From: Roseococcus sp.
Lineage (GTDB): Bacteria > Pseudomonadota > Alphaproteobacteria > Acetobacterales > Acetobacteraceae
Reading direction: 5' to 3'
NCBI RefSeq assembly: GCF_019747315.1
Contig: NZ_JAIEQY010000179.1
Span: 1 to 42,206, forward strand
Length of the DNA stretch: 42,206 bases
Position numbers and translations under genes: made by a program. Numbering within the stretch: position 1 is the first letter of the stretch; each line of letters opens with the position of its first letter. Under the pieces are notes generated by a model. That model ran no database searches. It had not been told where the DNA came from and worked only from the letters and a program-made list of their open reading frames with translations. This document shows, piece by piece, positions 28,501-34,151 of this stretch.

Positions 28501-31500
28501 CCATTCAGCACATCGCTGCCGGTGGTGCCCGTGAAGGTTTCGCCCCGCCCCGTGCCGGTCAGGTTGTCATTGAAGGTGCTGCCGGAAGGGGCGGCCAGGC
28601 CCGCGCCCAATTGGACGTCGGAGAGCGGCTCATAAAGCGGGAAGGTCAGGTCGCGGCCGCTCAGCGCGCCACGCACCTCGGCGATGAAGTCATTGGCGCC
28701 GAGCACTTCGTCGCCATCCACATCCACCACCAGCCAGCCGCGCGCCACCGGCGTGCCGACCCCGTCCACGCCCTGCAGCCAGAAGGCCTGGAAGGTCGGG
28801 ACGTTATAGAACTGCGCTGGCAGCTTCTGGCCAAGCATGGGCGCGGATTCGAGGAAGATTCCGGTATCGCCATTGTACATGAGGGTGCGGTTGGCGCCGT
28901 TGACCGTCAGCGTGCCGTTCACGCCGCCCAGGGTCAGCACGTCGAACTGCGCCTCGTTGAAGTCGAGAACCACATCCATGCTGGAGAGCGTGGACCGTGC
29001 CGAGCCATCCACCGCGAGCACGAAGCGGTCCGCACCCAGGCCGCCGGTCAGCTGGTCCGCGCCGTCGCCGCCCTCCAGGCTGTCATCACCGGCCGCGCCA
29101 TCGAGGGAATCGGCGCCGCCCAGGCCGCGCAACAGATCATCGCCAGCCGTGCCGGCGAGGGGGTCGGGGCCAGGCGTGCCATCAATCGGCAGGTCATCAT
29201 TGCGGATGGTCGCGAAGGCGGTGGTGCTGGTGAGGATCGCGTTGGTCGGCGTGCTGAGCACGATGGCGAAGCGCTCATCCGTCTCGACGCCGCCATCGCC
29301 GCGGATATTGACCGTGATGGTCTTGCTCGTCTCATTCGCGGCGAAGGTCAGGGTGCCGCCGGCGGGGGTGACGCCCCCTGCGAAGTCGGTGCTGGTGGCC
29401 AGGGTGCCGGTGACGGCTGTCGAATAGGCCCAGTTGACCGAGGAGATGCCGCTGACATCGCCGCTGCGCGTGACGGTGAAAGTGAAGGCGGTGGCGCCGG
29501 CATTGCCTTCGGCCTTGTCGGCGTCGGTGGCGGCGATGGCGATGCTCGTCGGGTCGTCGTTGGTGATGGTGCCGCTGATGCTGGTGAAGCTGCCCAAGGT
29601 CGCGTTGGTGGATGTGCCGGTCAATTGCAGCGAGGGGAATTCGCTGAATTCGACCACGGCGTCACCGGCGATATTGAGCGTGACGGTCTTCAGGGTTTCG
29701 CCGGGTGCGAAGTTGAGCGTGCCCGAGGGCTGCACGCCGCCCACGAAGTCACTGGCGGTGATGGTGGAGGAAAGCGGGACGATCCAGTTCACCGAAGCCG
29801 CGACGGTGGTGTCGCCGCTGCGCTGCACGTTGAAGACCATGGGCGTGCTGGCCCCGGCCGGGCCCTCGACAACGGAGGGATTCGTCTGGCTGGCGAAGGC
29901 GATCACCACGCCGTCATCATTGGTGATGCTGTAGGTCGCGGAGGTTCCGACCGCCGCGCCCGCCGACAGGTTCGTCAGGCTGATCTGGAAGCTCTCATTG
30001 GGTTCGAACACCGTATCGCCGGCGAAGTTGAGCGTGATGACCTTGCTGGTTTCGCCGGCCGCGAAGCTGACCGTGCCGCTGGGCAGGCTGCCCCCCAGGA
30101 AATCCCCGCCATCAGGCGCATTGGCCCCGGCGAAGGTCCCCGGCACCACCGCCCAATTTGCGGTGACGTCGATGTTCAGGGCGCCGGAGCGCGTGATGGT
30201 GATGTTGAACGGCGTGCTGCCGGCATTGCCCTCATTGGCGTTGAAGCCGGAGTTGTTGGTCGTGGAGAGCGTCGCGCGGTCATCATCATAGATGATGTAG
30301 GAATTGTTGGAGCCTATGCCGGTGCCGGCCGAGACATTGGACAACTCGGCAAAGAAGGTCTCATTGGGCTCGGGCTGCGTATCGCCGGCGACATTGACGG
30401 TGATGGTCCGCGTGGTGTCGCCGGGCGCGAAGCTGAGGGTGCCGCTCTGGAAGACGCCACCCACGAAGTCATTCGCATCGGCCGCGACCAGCCCATTCCC
30501 CACGAAGCCCGGCCGGATGACCCAATCCGCGGTGGACGTGATGCCGAGATTGCCGGTGCGGGTGACCGTCAGGACATAGGCCGTGCTGCCGGCATTGCCC
30601 TCCGAGGTGTTCAGCGGGCCGCTCGTCACGGAGAGGATGGCCCCGTCATCATTGGTGATGGTGCCGTTGATGGTGCTGAAGCTGCCGATGGTGGCATTGG
30701 CGGAGGGGTTGCTCAGGGAAAGGCTGACCATCTCGTTGGTCTCGATGGCGGCATCGCCCGCGATGTCGAGCGTGATGGTCTTCAGCGTCTCGCCGATCGC
30801 GAAGCTGACCGTGCCCGCAGGCAGCACGCCGCCGGTGAAATCGGCCGCATTGGCGCCGCTGAAGCTGTTCACCGCCCAATTCGCGGAGGCGGCCACGCTG
30901 ATATCGCCGCTGCGCTGCACGCTGAAGACCATGGGCGTGTTCGCACCGGCCGCGCCTTCGAGGGCCGCGGGGTTCGCCTGGGGGGCGAAGGCGATCACCA
31001 CGCCGTCATCATTGGTGATGGCGAAGGAGAAGCCCGTATTTCCGATGGAACTGCCAGGCGAGGGATTGGTCAGGCTGACGACGAAGCTCTCATTCGGCTC
31101 GAAGACCGCATCCGCGGCGATGTTGAGGGTGACGACCTTGCTGGTCTCCCCCGCGGCGAAGGTGACCGTGCCGAAGGGGAAGGCCCCGCCCACGAAATCC
31201 GCCGCATTGGCCGAGACGCCGCCGGGGAAGATGCTCGGCCCGACGGCCCAATTCGCGCTGACCTCCGCCGAGAGATCACCGGAGCGGGTGAGCGTGACGT
31301 TGAAGGGCGTGGTGCCCGCGTTGCCCTCGACCGTGCCGAAGCCGGAGTTGTTGGAGACCGAGATGACCGCGCCGTCGTCATTCACCACCGTGCCGGTCCG
31401 GCTCTCGGTGCCGATGCTGGTATTGGCCGAGCTGGTGGTGAGGTTCACCACGACCTGCTCGTTCGGTTCGAGCGTGGTATCGCCGGCGATATTGAGCGTG

Positions 31501-32468
31501 ATGCTGGCGGTGGTCTGGCCCGCCGCGAAATTCACCGTGCCGCTGGGGATCACGCCGCCCGCGAAATCGGCGGCGGTGACCGGGTTGAAAGCCTGGTTGA
31601 GAGAATTGATGCTCCAGTCGACGGAGACGGCCTGCGAGGTGTCGCCGGTGCGCACCAGGTCGAAGACCATGGGCGTGCTGCCGGCGTTTCCTTCGGTGAC
31701 CGAGGGAAAATTGGTGCCGGCGAAACTGATGATCGCCCCGTCATCATTGACGATGGTGGTGGCGTAGCTTCCTCCATCAAGGACCGCGCCGTCGGCGGGG
31801 TTCGACAACGACACGGAGAAGCCTTCATTCGCTTCGAACACCGTGTCACCCGCCACCTGGACGGTGATGCTCGCCGTGGTCTGGTTCGGGGCGAAGCTGA
31901 CCGTGCCGGTCGGCAGGGAGCCCCCGACGAAATCATCGGCGGAGGCGGGTGAACCGACGCCAAAGGGGGTGAAGGGTGCAACACTCCAAGTCGCGTTCGC
32001 GGCGATGGAGAGGTCACCGCTGCGCGTCGCGGTGAAGGTGAAGGCCGTGCTGCCGGCATTGCCTTCGGCGGGGGGGGATTGGATGCCGCTCAGCGCGATG
32101 ACGGCGCCATCATCGGCGCGGATGCTCCCGCTGGCGAAATTGCTGCCGATCACGGCCCCGCCGGTGGGGGCGGAGAGAATGACCGAGAAGCTTTCCGTCG
32201 CCTCCACCAGGTTGTCACCCTGGACGAAGATGGTGACGGTCTTGGACGTCTCGCCCGTCGCGAAGGTCAGGACGCCGCTGGGCAGCACCCCGCCCTGGAA
32301 GTCGGCCGCGTCGGCCGAATTGCTGAATGCGTTGAAGGGAACCGCGTAGCTCACGCTGGCGCTGCCGCTGGTATCCCCGGTGCGCGTCACCGTGAAGCTG
32401 AAGGCGGTCCCGCCCGCATTGCCTTCTGTCAGCGAAACGAAGCCAGTGGTGCTGATGGTGCTGGACAT
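16593..32468 (-). CDS. Giant RTX / Calx-beta repeat protein, 5,291 residues, probable type I-secreted surface or adhesin-like protein
   Basis: One uninterrupted frame of 15,876 bases; ATG at 32468 with a weak GGAG nine bases upstream. There is no signal peptide and I saw no cysteine, as in type I-secreted proteins. By eye the order is: nine Calx-beta domains (1-1092), a short RTX block (about 1096-1160), a unique segment with an EF-like loop (DVDGDEVLGAND, about 1245), a long central region with about 20 copies of a VNLATG..DG.GGTDTL repeat mixed with RTX nonapeptides and two more Calx-beta domains (about 1330-3670), five Calx-beta domains (about 3762-4344), RTX blocks with five SAGATANA modules (about 4490-5160), and a 102-residue C-terminal domain ending in DFIFG. 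Calcium-dependent folding outside the cell is expected. Function (adhesion, biofilm, S-layer-like cover) is inference. No secretion genes are adjacent. Confidence 0.9.
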   Translation of the reverse strand: MSSTISTTGFVSLTEGNAGGTAFSFTVTRTGDTSGSASVSYAVPFNAFSNSADAADFQGGVLPSGVLTFATGETSKTVTIFVQGDNLVEATESFSVILSAPTGGAVIGSNFASGSIRADDGAVIALSGIQSPPAEGNAGSTAFTFTATRSGDLSIAANATWSVAPFTPFGVGSPASADDFVGGSLPTGTVSFAPNQTTASITVQVAGDTVFEANEGFSVSLSNPADGAVLDGGSYATTIVNDDGAIISFAGTNFPSVTEGNAGSTPMVFDLVRTGDTSQAVSVDWSINSLNQAFNPVTAADFAGGVIPSGTVNFAAGQTTASITLNIAGDTTLEPNEQVVVNLTTSSANTSIGTESRTGTVVNDDGAVISVSNNSGFGTVEGNAGTTPFNVTLTRSGDLSAEVSANWAVGPSIFPGGVSANAADFVGGAFPFGTVTFAAGETSKVVTLNIAADAVFEPNESFVVSLTNPSPGSSIGNTGFSFAITNDDGVVIAFAPQANPAALEGAAGANTPMVFSVQRSGDISVAASANWAVNSFSGANAADFTGGVLPAGTVSFAIGETLKTITLDIAGDAAIETNEMVSLSLSNPSANATIGSFSTINGTITNDDGAILSVTSGPLNTSEGNAGSTAYVLTVTRTGNLGITSTADWVIRPGFVGNGLVAADANDFVGGVFQSGTLSFAPGDTTRTITVNVAGDTQPEPNETFFAELSNVSAGTGIGSNNSYIIYDDDRATLSTTNNSGFNANEGNAGSTPFNITITRSGALNIDVTANWAVVPGTFAGANAPDGGDFLGGSLPSGTVSFAAGETSKVITLNFAGDTVFEPNESFQISLTNLSAGAAVGTSATYSITNDDGVVIAFASQTNPSVVEGPAGASTPMVFNVQRSGDTTVAASVNWIVPLSSTITASDFVGGVQPSGTLNFAPGETLKTVTLNIAGDAVVEFSEFPSLQLTGTSTNATLGSFTSISGTITNDDPTSIAIAATDADKAEGNAGATAFTFTVTRSGDVSGISSVNWAYSTAVTGTLATSTDFAGGVTPAGGTLTFAANETSKTITVNIRGDGGVETDERFAIVLSTPTNAILTSTTAFATIRNDDLPIDGTPGPDPLAGTAGDDLLRGLGGADSLDGAAGDDSLEGGDGADQLTGGLGADRFVLAVDGSARSTLSSMDVVLDFNEAQFDVLTLGGVNGTLTVNGANRTLMYNGDTGIFLESAPMLGQKLPAQFYNVPTFQAFWLQGVDGVGTPVARGWLVVDVDGDEVLGANDFIAEVRGALSGRDLTFPLYEPLSDVQLGAGLAAPSGSTFNDNLTGTGRGETFTGTTGSDVLNGGGAAGNTLSYASFTTPISVTLTGVGSGTAVKNGGAQGTDSFTNFHNISTGSGNDSFDATGLTLNPFYSGSLQPNGGNDTVTGGFTIQDDGSLFANAVVSYQSTTAAPASINLATGTASDGLGGADTLINIRRLNLNGSGNDSVIGTAFSDTVISVANGSRNLDLGAGTNDRWQMGSNSRDVLFGNAINRVEVELGTGSSDGEFTGVARKYTFASGAWTLSGTDVLRGVEQVLASIGNDLLIGSDAENRFFGNEGNDTINGGLGLDLVMHDFFTGGSSLAEMGVTVNLTTGVATDAWGFTDTLISIEHVNGTKQADDLTGASVMGNRTLLRGLTGNDVLRAPTVDTLITADYRGDRGAVVVNLGTGLATDGWGDTDRLVNIQSVIGSRFSDSLTGGARNDLLEGGLGDDSLAGGAGTDIAAFTGARANYTITRNSVTNALTVADNTAGRDGADLVASDIETLRFSDGDVAAASFTTPATTFLAISALLSDQPEGNAGTTAFTFTVTRTGNTTGASSAAWSLTSPLSNGADFQGGALPSGTVSFAAGETTQTITINVAGDTSPELDEGFTVTLASPTGAVILTASATGVIRNDEVLDGTPANDTLVGGGAAELIRGFAGNDSLVGNAGDDTIEGGDGFDTLNGGDGQDSLEGGTGDDLLTGGLGNDTLNGGGGSDGADYRNIGQAVTVILNNTGGGTASTLTAGTDTLSSIERILGSAFGDSITTAGNLPGGNNRVAGYGGNDTITGTVVSTSVFGLPIADYLGTGGGAIVVNLKLGTASDGLGGTDTLVNIRGIRASAGADSITGSDFNDRIAGRAGNDQMDGGAGTNDALDYTQSGAGVTVNLATGQATDGEGGTDSFVNFETVLATEFNDSLIGSAGNNIFYTMRGNDTVIGNGGEDRVDYSVSQDFPPTQGIFVELAAGIATDGLGGSDSLTGISRITGTQFADQIYGGAESNRFNGRGGNDILDGGLGYDWAEYGSAATGVTVNLTTGTATDGEGGTDTLFSFESVIGGGFADDLTGLAQMSVWSRLRGGRGDDTLRGIDGQLVIADYADQTQGMTVNLGTGQVIDSVLGTDTLVNIRGALFFGAFDDTVTGTGSDEFFSLSGGNDQLNAGAGRDLVGYDGSETNTLVINLATGMVQDGQGGTDTLIGVEGAVAGFSNDVITGSAADDTINPGAGTDTVDAGAGTDTLDYSLGFPDGGTLHATNAVGDRAPIQGMTINLATGVALDFGGSTDTVLNFENAVGNIGADSIIGTSGDNRLTGAGGNDTLEGGGGTDTAVFSGLRSDYTITRNATTGALTVLDLRSAAGLGTDMPGDGTDLLQADIEVLAFRDMNVLASSFAPAAPVLSISPLSADKAEGNAGTTPFTFTVTRTGDTIAASSATWAVTSASASAADFVGNALPSGTVSFAVGETSQIITLSLAGDTVFEAAEGFTVTLSAPTGATLGTASASGSIRNDDALNGTSGADTLTGTDAGNETINGLGGNDLLNGLNGEDTVNGGEGDDIILAGGGSDSLDGGGGTDTLLFGPVFAGINVIANLATQIANGGAQGTDIVVGFEIITGNTGHDSLTGDGFANRLEGAEGDDSLTGGGGDDSLLGGSGTDVAIFAGPRSRYNVTRDSGTGIVTVIDTQAGGDGTDTLAADVETLRFSDADYAASSFLPASSLFDGTPNADTLAGGAGHDTVRGFAGNDLLSGNGGDDTIEAGDGNDTVNGGDGNDSINAGTGTDSLIGGTGNDTINANAQVPGEPSDDVSGGEGDDLILGPTTSSGEFGMFNPGRGNDTIYGYGLVDTRVDYRFYDRVAFVERTESLVAVLGPIGTATLGTEVDTLINVVHVRGTRQSDSFTGSAAGEIFMPGLGSDTIIGGDGTDRVEYADLGIGINVNLTTNQVLKGAQTDTLSSIEDATGTPQDDTMTGNAGNNTFRPFAGTDVVDGGGGFDTVRYTYYFGAGTPYGSLTAGVTINLTTGFAIDNWGFTDTLTSIEAATGSRLADDLTGKVITNTATSGGSQDTQLRGLGGNDTLRAPDNDTRVFADYREAPGGIRVNLSGVDTVLGGETVAARTGLDGYGSTDSFDKIQAVLGSNFDDVILGTTRGDRLWGLAGNDVLMGGAGDDTLGGGAGVDSYIGGTGFDLVTFAAYSTTSGGQPTQGAIANLVTLTIANDGYGNAEVFAGGANDIEFLGGTAFGDDLTGARVDWLSVEGNSQVTQLRGGDGADTLRGVAGDERFISTHHATDADANNDGFGVTVNLMTQRAIDGWGNTDTLFNIGAANGSAFADRLIGHDGDNWFRGEGGNDTIEGGLGIDRVSYGNSTAFVMADLAAGTVQDGMGGQDSLSGIEEVTGGTTGDTLRGDANDNRLAGLGGDDVLEGRGGNDTLIGDAGQDMAVFSGARARYNITRDATTGDLTVVDSQAGGDGTDLVRASVETLRFTDGDYLATGFAGATLSVAALSADKAEGTDVLTSTGTTPFTFTVTRSGDLGGAASANWAISGTAANAADFAGGVLPSGTVSFAAGEATQTITIQVRADIQVEQDEAFTLTLSAPTGASIGTASAAGVIRNDDVSFVIVPPIDGSEGNSGTTPFTFTVMRNGDTSGAVGVAWSLDYQGSTTTADFASGTPLSGTVAFAPGETSQVITIQVAGDTSVEGDEEFVVSLLPPSGVNVGEGARGTIRNDDAQLFASGGTPIAEGNAGTTPFTFTVTRMGDVSTVLSADWSIAGSGSQPADAADFVGGVLPSGNILFLAFEAFKTITLDVIGDNSVEFNEGVTLTLSNPSAGATLGGATATRIILNDDAILNIGGPASPLIEGQPVSFTLARVGDTTGSASANWAVSGAANAADFAGGVLPSGTITFDAGETSKTITIQTVDDTAVEADEVFTLTLSTPTNANIGTATATATIRDNDAASVAPVLTIAPLSADKAEGNAGSTPFTFTISREGNVGVAVGLTFTVTGSGANPASAADFNGGLLPSGTITLAADEVSRTLTVNILGDTLHEPSEGFTVTLSSANPVVTFATASAQGRIGNDDPLTITGTTGPDTLTGTAADELLLGLGDNDALDGGAGNDTLDAGVGNDTLLAGTGTDSFNGGTGLDTLLFGPAFAAVNLSLSLASGSIALPGGVLSFANIENITANSGHDALTGDALANALNGGAGNDTLAGGLGHDTLTGGMGLDRFEVDAGTDSIADLGLGGAEILLVNAGATANATMAAAWTANAASVVNGTANLTANGFNLDLTLASGVGQWKLGNAGNTTGIRITGSVNADALTGGEGGDTLLGGAGGDTLLGNGGTDSLSGGLGKDSLNGGTGNDTLQGDADDDSLTGGAGDDRLTGGAGADRFSVDSGTDTITDLGMGGADMLVVSTGATANATLAANWILTAGNNQSGAANITAAGFNTDLTLAAGSAGWAVSNLGTNRGVTIAGSTRGDTLTGGNGNDTVHGGGGNDSLSGDAGSDSLAGGAGNDTMRGGAGVDRFVVDGGTDTILDLASGGNDLLVVSAGAIANATLVGAWSASSNVSNAGQASITAGGFGVNLSAATGVATGLWSVSNAGQAVGVSFTGSVIRDRLTGGLGQDSLVGSLGDDTLTGGDGGDTLVGGAGVDSLIGGAGDDLLTGGADVDRFLVESGVDTIADLGFGGPDALIIQAGATANATIGGHWTASAGTNNAGSANLAAAGFNVDLAAVSGSSGWVLSNAHVRGVRLVGSSQADTITGGTGADTMRGGAGADALNSGAGNDQLFGGAGNDTMTGGAGIDRFYVDAGTDVVTDLGAGAADILIVSAGATAQAMLVADWAASSASSNVGVANLMAGGFDVNLSAVLGTAGWNVSNAGGADAVVFTGSGRADVLTGGAGADTLIGGAGNDTLIGGGGLDSLLGGLGDDRFMDAAGAQIYEGGAGRDRYSFLTGHGHDSIRDFTQGQDKIDFAGFVGVRFGDLQITYGGAGTPSDPAYVVVSANGGVDSVSISLATPTTLLTTDFIFG
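16596..16901 (-). other. C-terminal 102-residue domain of the giant protein (probable type I secretion signal)
   Basis: Residues 5190-5291. It aligns without gaps to the last 102 residues of the 1,122-residue RTX protein (37345-37650), with 67 of 102 identical by my count, and ends in a hydrophobic DFIFG. It contains GHGHDSIRDFTQGQDKIDF, a serralysin-type calcium-binding C-terminal motif known to precede T1SS signals, and the invariant stretch AYVVVSANGG. Confidence 0.8.
16990..19005 (-). repeat. Five SAGATANA modules separated by RTX nonapeptides
   Basis: Core copies lie at about 18722-18999, 18238-18513, 17824-18108, 17394-17671 and 16990-17269, each about 92-95 codons. Shared layout: F.VD.GTD.I.DLG.GG.D, then LLVVSAGATANATL, W.AS....N.G.ANITA.GF, V.L....G...W.VSNAG and GV...GS...D.LTGG. 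One to five GGxGxD nonapeptides follow each core. I do not recognise it as a named domain. Confidence 0.85.
19436..21183 (-). repeat. Second cluster of five Calx-beta domains
   Basis: Five consecutive domains, residues about 3762-4344, each about 115 residues with the E(G/A)..GTTPFTFTV(T/M)R.GD opening and ending in RNDD or similar. They separate the central RTX region from the C-terminal SAGATANA/RTX region. Confidence 0.85.
21470..28470 (-). repeat. Central region: about 20 copies of a VNLATG..DG.GGTDTL repeat with RTX nonapeptides
   Basis: The repeating unit is about 38 conserved residues within a 50-110 residue period: GVTVNLTTG.ATDG.GGTDTL, then .NIE.V.GS.F.D.LTG, leading into GG.GND.L.GG RTX stretches. 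By eye I count about 20 copies, some degenerate. Two Calx-beta domains interrupt it (about 24122-24462 and 26725-27066). Short modules reading TD.A.F.G.R..Y.ITR....G.LTV.D precede those domains. The repeat is familiar from alphaproteobacterial haemolysin-type proteins but I know no named domain for it. Confidence 0.8.
29193..32468 (-). repeat. N-terminal array of nine Calx-beta domains
   Basis: Nine repeats of about 121 residues, each opening with an EGNAG.T.F.....RTGD-type stretch and containing DF.GG.LPSGT..FA.GET.....I.GD and ending in NDD. Calx-beta domains are calcium-binding immunoglobulin-like folds common in bacterial adhesins. Domains 4-5 and 7-8 resemble each other more than their direct neighbours, which points to duplication of a multi-domain block. 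Confidence 0.88.
29893..31020 (-). repeat. Pair of identical 36-bp segments offset by exactly three Calx-beta units
   Basis: The same 36 bases occur at 29893-29928 and 30985-31020. The offset is 1,092 bases, or 364 codons, about three Calx-beta domains. Both encode the link between two domains (ITNDDGVVIAFA). Such nucleotide identity in a divergent repeat array indicates a relatively recent block duplication or gene conversion. Confidence 0.85.
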
Positions 32469-32750
32469 GGGCTGCGGCTCCGCTGGCGTCGACTCAGAAC
32501 GCCAGGCGGGTTGGGACGTGTCATTTCGTTAACGGCCGCCTCCTGGCACGCCAATGCACCATGGATATGTGCATGCGCGGAAGTGGCAAACATCACATTT
32601 TGAAACAAATGCCCAGTTCTGGGGCGATTGTTTACGTATGTGGAGGCGGTCTCATTTGCTGAGCGGCGGGCCTGCGTGCCGGCCCAGGCACCGTCTCGAA
32701 TGCGCGGGGCGGGGAGGGTTGGGGCCGGCCCATTGCCCCCCGGTTGCGGG
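32469..32750 (-). promoter_or_regulatory. 282-base gap upstream of the giant RTX gene
   Basis: No convincing gene. Bases about 32521-32650 are clearly more AT-rich than the surroundings and probably hold the promoter of the giant gene, which is transcribed leftward. A GAAACAAA motif at 32602-32609 recurs twice in the gap at 34152-34284. I see no confident -35/-10 pair. Nearer the decarboxylase stop, GGGGC/GCCCC (32721-32725 / 32735-32739) and GTGCC/GGCAC (32676-32680 / 32687-32691) can form short hairpins that may end decarboxylase transcription. Confidence 0.4.
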
Positions 32751-34151
32751 CTACGCCTTCACCAGCTTGCGCACGGCACTGGCCATGGAACGCTTGCCCT
32801 CACCCGCATAGGCCTCGTGATTATCCTCAATATATTCAGGATCGTAGAGATAATTCACCATCAGCCCCGCGCTCTCGCGCATGCCCTTGGCCGAGGTGTC
32901 GGCGCGCCAATTGATCCGCTCCACGCGGGCGCCGTTGGAGAGGTGGAAATGCGCCACGGGATCGGCCGCGCGCTTGGGGTTGCGGCCGGCCTCCAGCGCG
33001 ACGAATCGGGCGCAAAGCCGCACCAGCACCGGCTCCAGCACCTTCGCCAGGGCCGGGGGCCATTCCTTGCGTGAGAGCAACAATTGCAGCGCAGCGCCAG
33101 GGGAGGTTTCCGGCGGGGCGCCGGCCGCGGCACGGATGGCGGCGAGTTCCTCGGGCGTCAGCAGGCTGCCATCGCCCGCTTCCTCCCGTGCGGACAGCCA
33201 GCGGCAGAACCCCGGCACGGGCGAGAGGGTGGCGAATTGCTTGAGGCCGCGGAATTCCTGGCCCAGCACCTCCACCACCCGCTTGATCAGGAAATTGCCG
33301 AAGGCAATGCCGTCCAGCCCGCGCTGGCAATTGTTGATGGAGTAGAAGATGGCGGTGTCGGCCTGGTTCGGGTCCATCACCTCGGCCTTGGGGTCGAGCA
33401 GCGCCTGGACCGAGCCGGCCAGGCCCTTCATCAGCGCGATCTCGACGAAGATCAGCGGTTCCTCCGGCATGCGGGGATGGAAGAAGGCGTAGCAGCGGCG
33501 GTCGGAATCCAGGCGGTTCTTCAGGTCGTCCCAGCTTTCGATGCGGTGCACCGCCTCATAGCGGATCAGTTTCTCCAGCAGGGCGGCGGGGGAGTTCCAG
33601 TCGATCCGGCGCAGTTCCAGAAAGCCCAGGTCAAACCAGGAGGTGAGCAGCGTCTTGAGATCGGCCTCCAGCGCTTCCAGCAGGGGGTCGGTCTCCAGCG
33701 CGCGCAGCAGGTCGGCGCGGAGATCCACCAGGAGTTTCATGCCGTCGGGGATGGCGGTGAACTGCGTCAGCAGGCGCACGCGGGGGCTTTCCAGCGCGCG
33801 GCGTAGCCGCACTTTCGCGGCCGCCTTGCCTGGGCCGTCGGCCGCCTTCGTCCAGTCGCCGATCGCGCGTTCCACCGCCTTGGGGTCGGCGTCGAAGCCC
33901 GCGAGGATGCGGAGGAAGCTGGTCCGCTCTGCCTCGGAAAAGCCGCGATAGGCGGCGGCGAGCTTGGCCGCCCGCGCGCGGGCCGAGACTTCGCCGCCAC
34001 GGGCGGCCAGGCAGGCCTGCATCTGGGCGGCGACGTCTTCGGCCTCGTCGCGGCTGACCACCCTGTCCGCCATGTCCCGCCACAGGCCGGTGACGCGGCG
34101 CAGGGCGCGGTCCACCAGGGAATCGGGTGGGGACAGGACCGTATCGGGCAT
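32751..34151 (-). CDS. Malonyl-CoA decarboxylase
   Basis: 466 residues, ATG start with GGAG about seven bases upstream. Cytoplasmic enzyme converting malonyl-CoA to acetyl-CoA and CO2, normal length for the bacterial family (Rhizobium MatA type). The alpha-helical N-terminal domain is followed by the catalytic domain with FYSINNCQRGLDGIAFGN (269-286), catalytic Ser S310 in FATLSPVPGF and His in PVAHFHLSNGAR (H401/H403). No malonyl-CoA synthetase or malonate carrier is adjacent. It is enclosed by two RTX genes and has its own 5' gap, so it is probably transcribed alone or reads through toward the giant gene. The nearest possible partner is the CoA-transferase 30 kb away, which is speculative. 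Confidence 0.93.
   Translation of the reverse strand: MPDTVLSPPDSLVDRALRRVTGLWRDMADRVVSRDEAEDVAAQMQACLAARGGEVSARARAAKLAAAYRGFSEAERTSFLRILAGFDADPKAVERAIGDWTKAADGPGKAAAKVRLRRALESPRVRLLTQFTAIPDGMKLLVDLRADLLRALETDPLLEALEADLKTLLTSWFDLGFLELRRIDWNSPAALLEKLIRYEAVHRIESWDDLKNRLDSDRRCYAFFHPRMPEEPLIFVEIALMKGLAGSVQALLDPKAEVMDPNQADTAIFYSINNCQRGLDGIAFGNFLIKRVVEVLGQEFRGLKQFATLSPVPGFCRWLSAREEAGDGSLLTPEELAAIRAAAGAPPETSPGAALQLLLSRKEWPPALAKVLEPVLVRLCARFVALEAGRNPKRAADPVAHFHLSNGARVERINWRADTSAKGMRESAGLMVNYLYDPEYIEDNHEAYAGEGKRSMASAVRKLVKA

Noticed and set aside
19533-31952. Three very long antisense frames (19533-23252, 23454-27515, 28197-31952) of over 1,200 codons opposite the giant gene
   Set aside because: They mirror the repeat pattern of the sense protein, are low-complexity with no recognisable domain, and are expected from strong GC bias at third positions. 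The sense frame has clear domains and a continuous reading frame.
32554-32811. 85-codon + strand frame in the gap upstream of the giant gene
   Set aside because: No ribosome site, no family resemblance, and it runs antisense into the decarboxylase gene.
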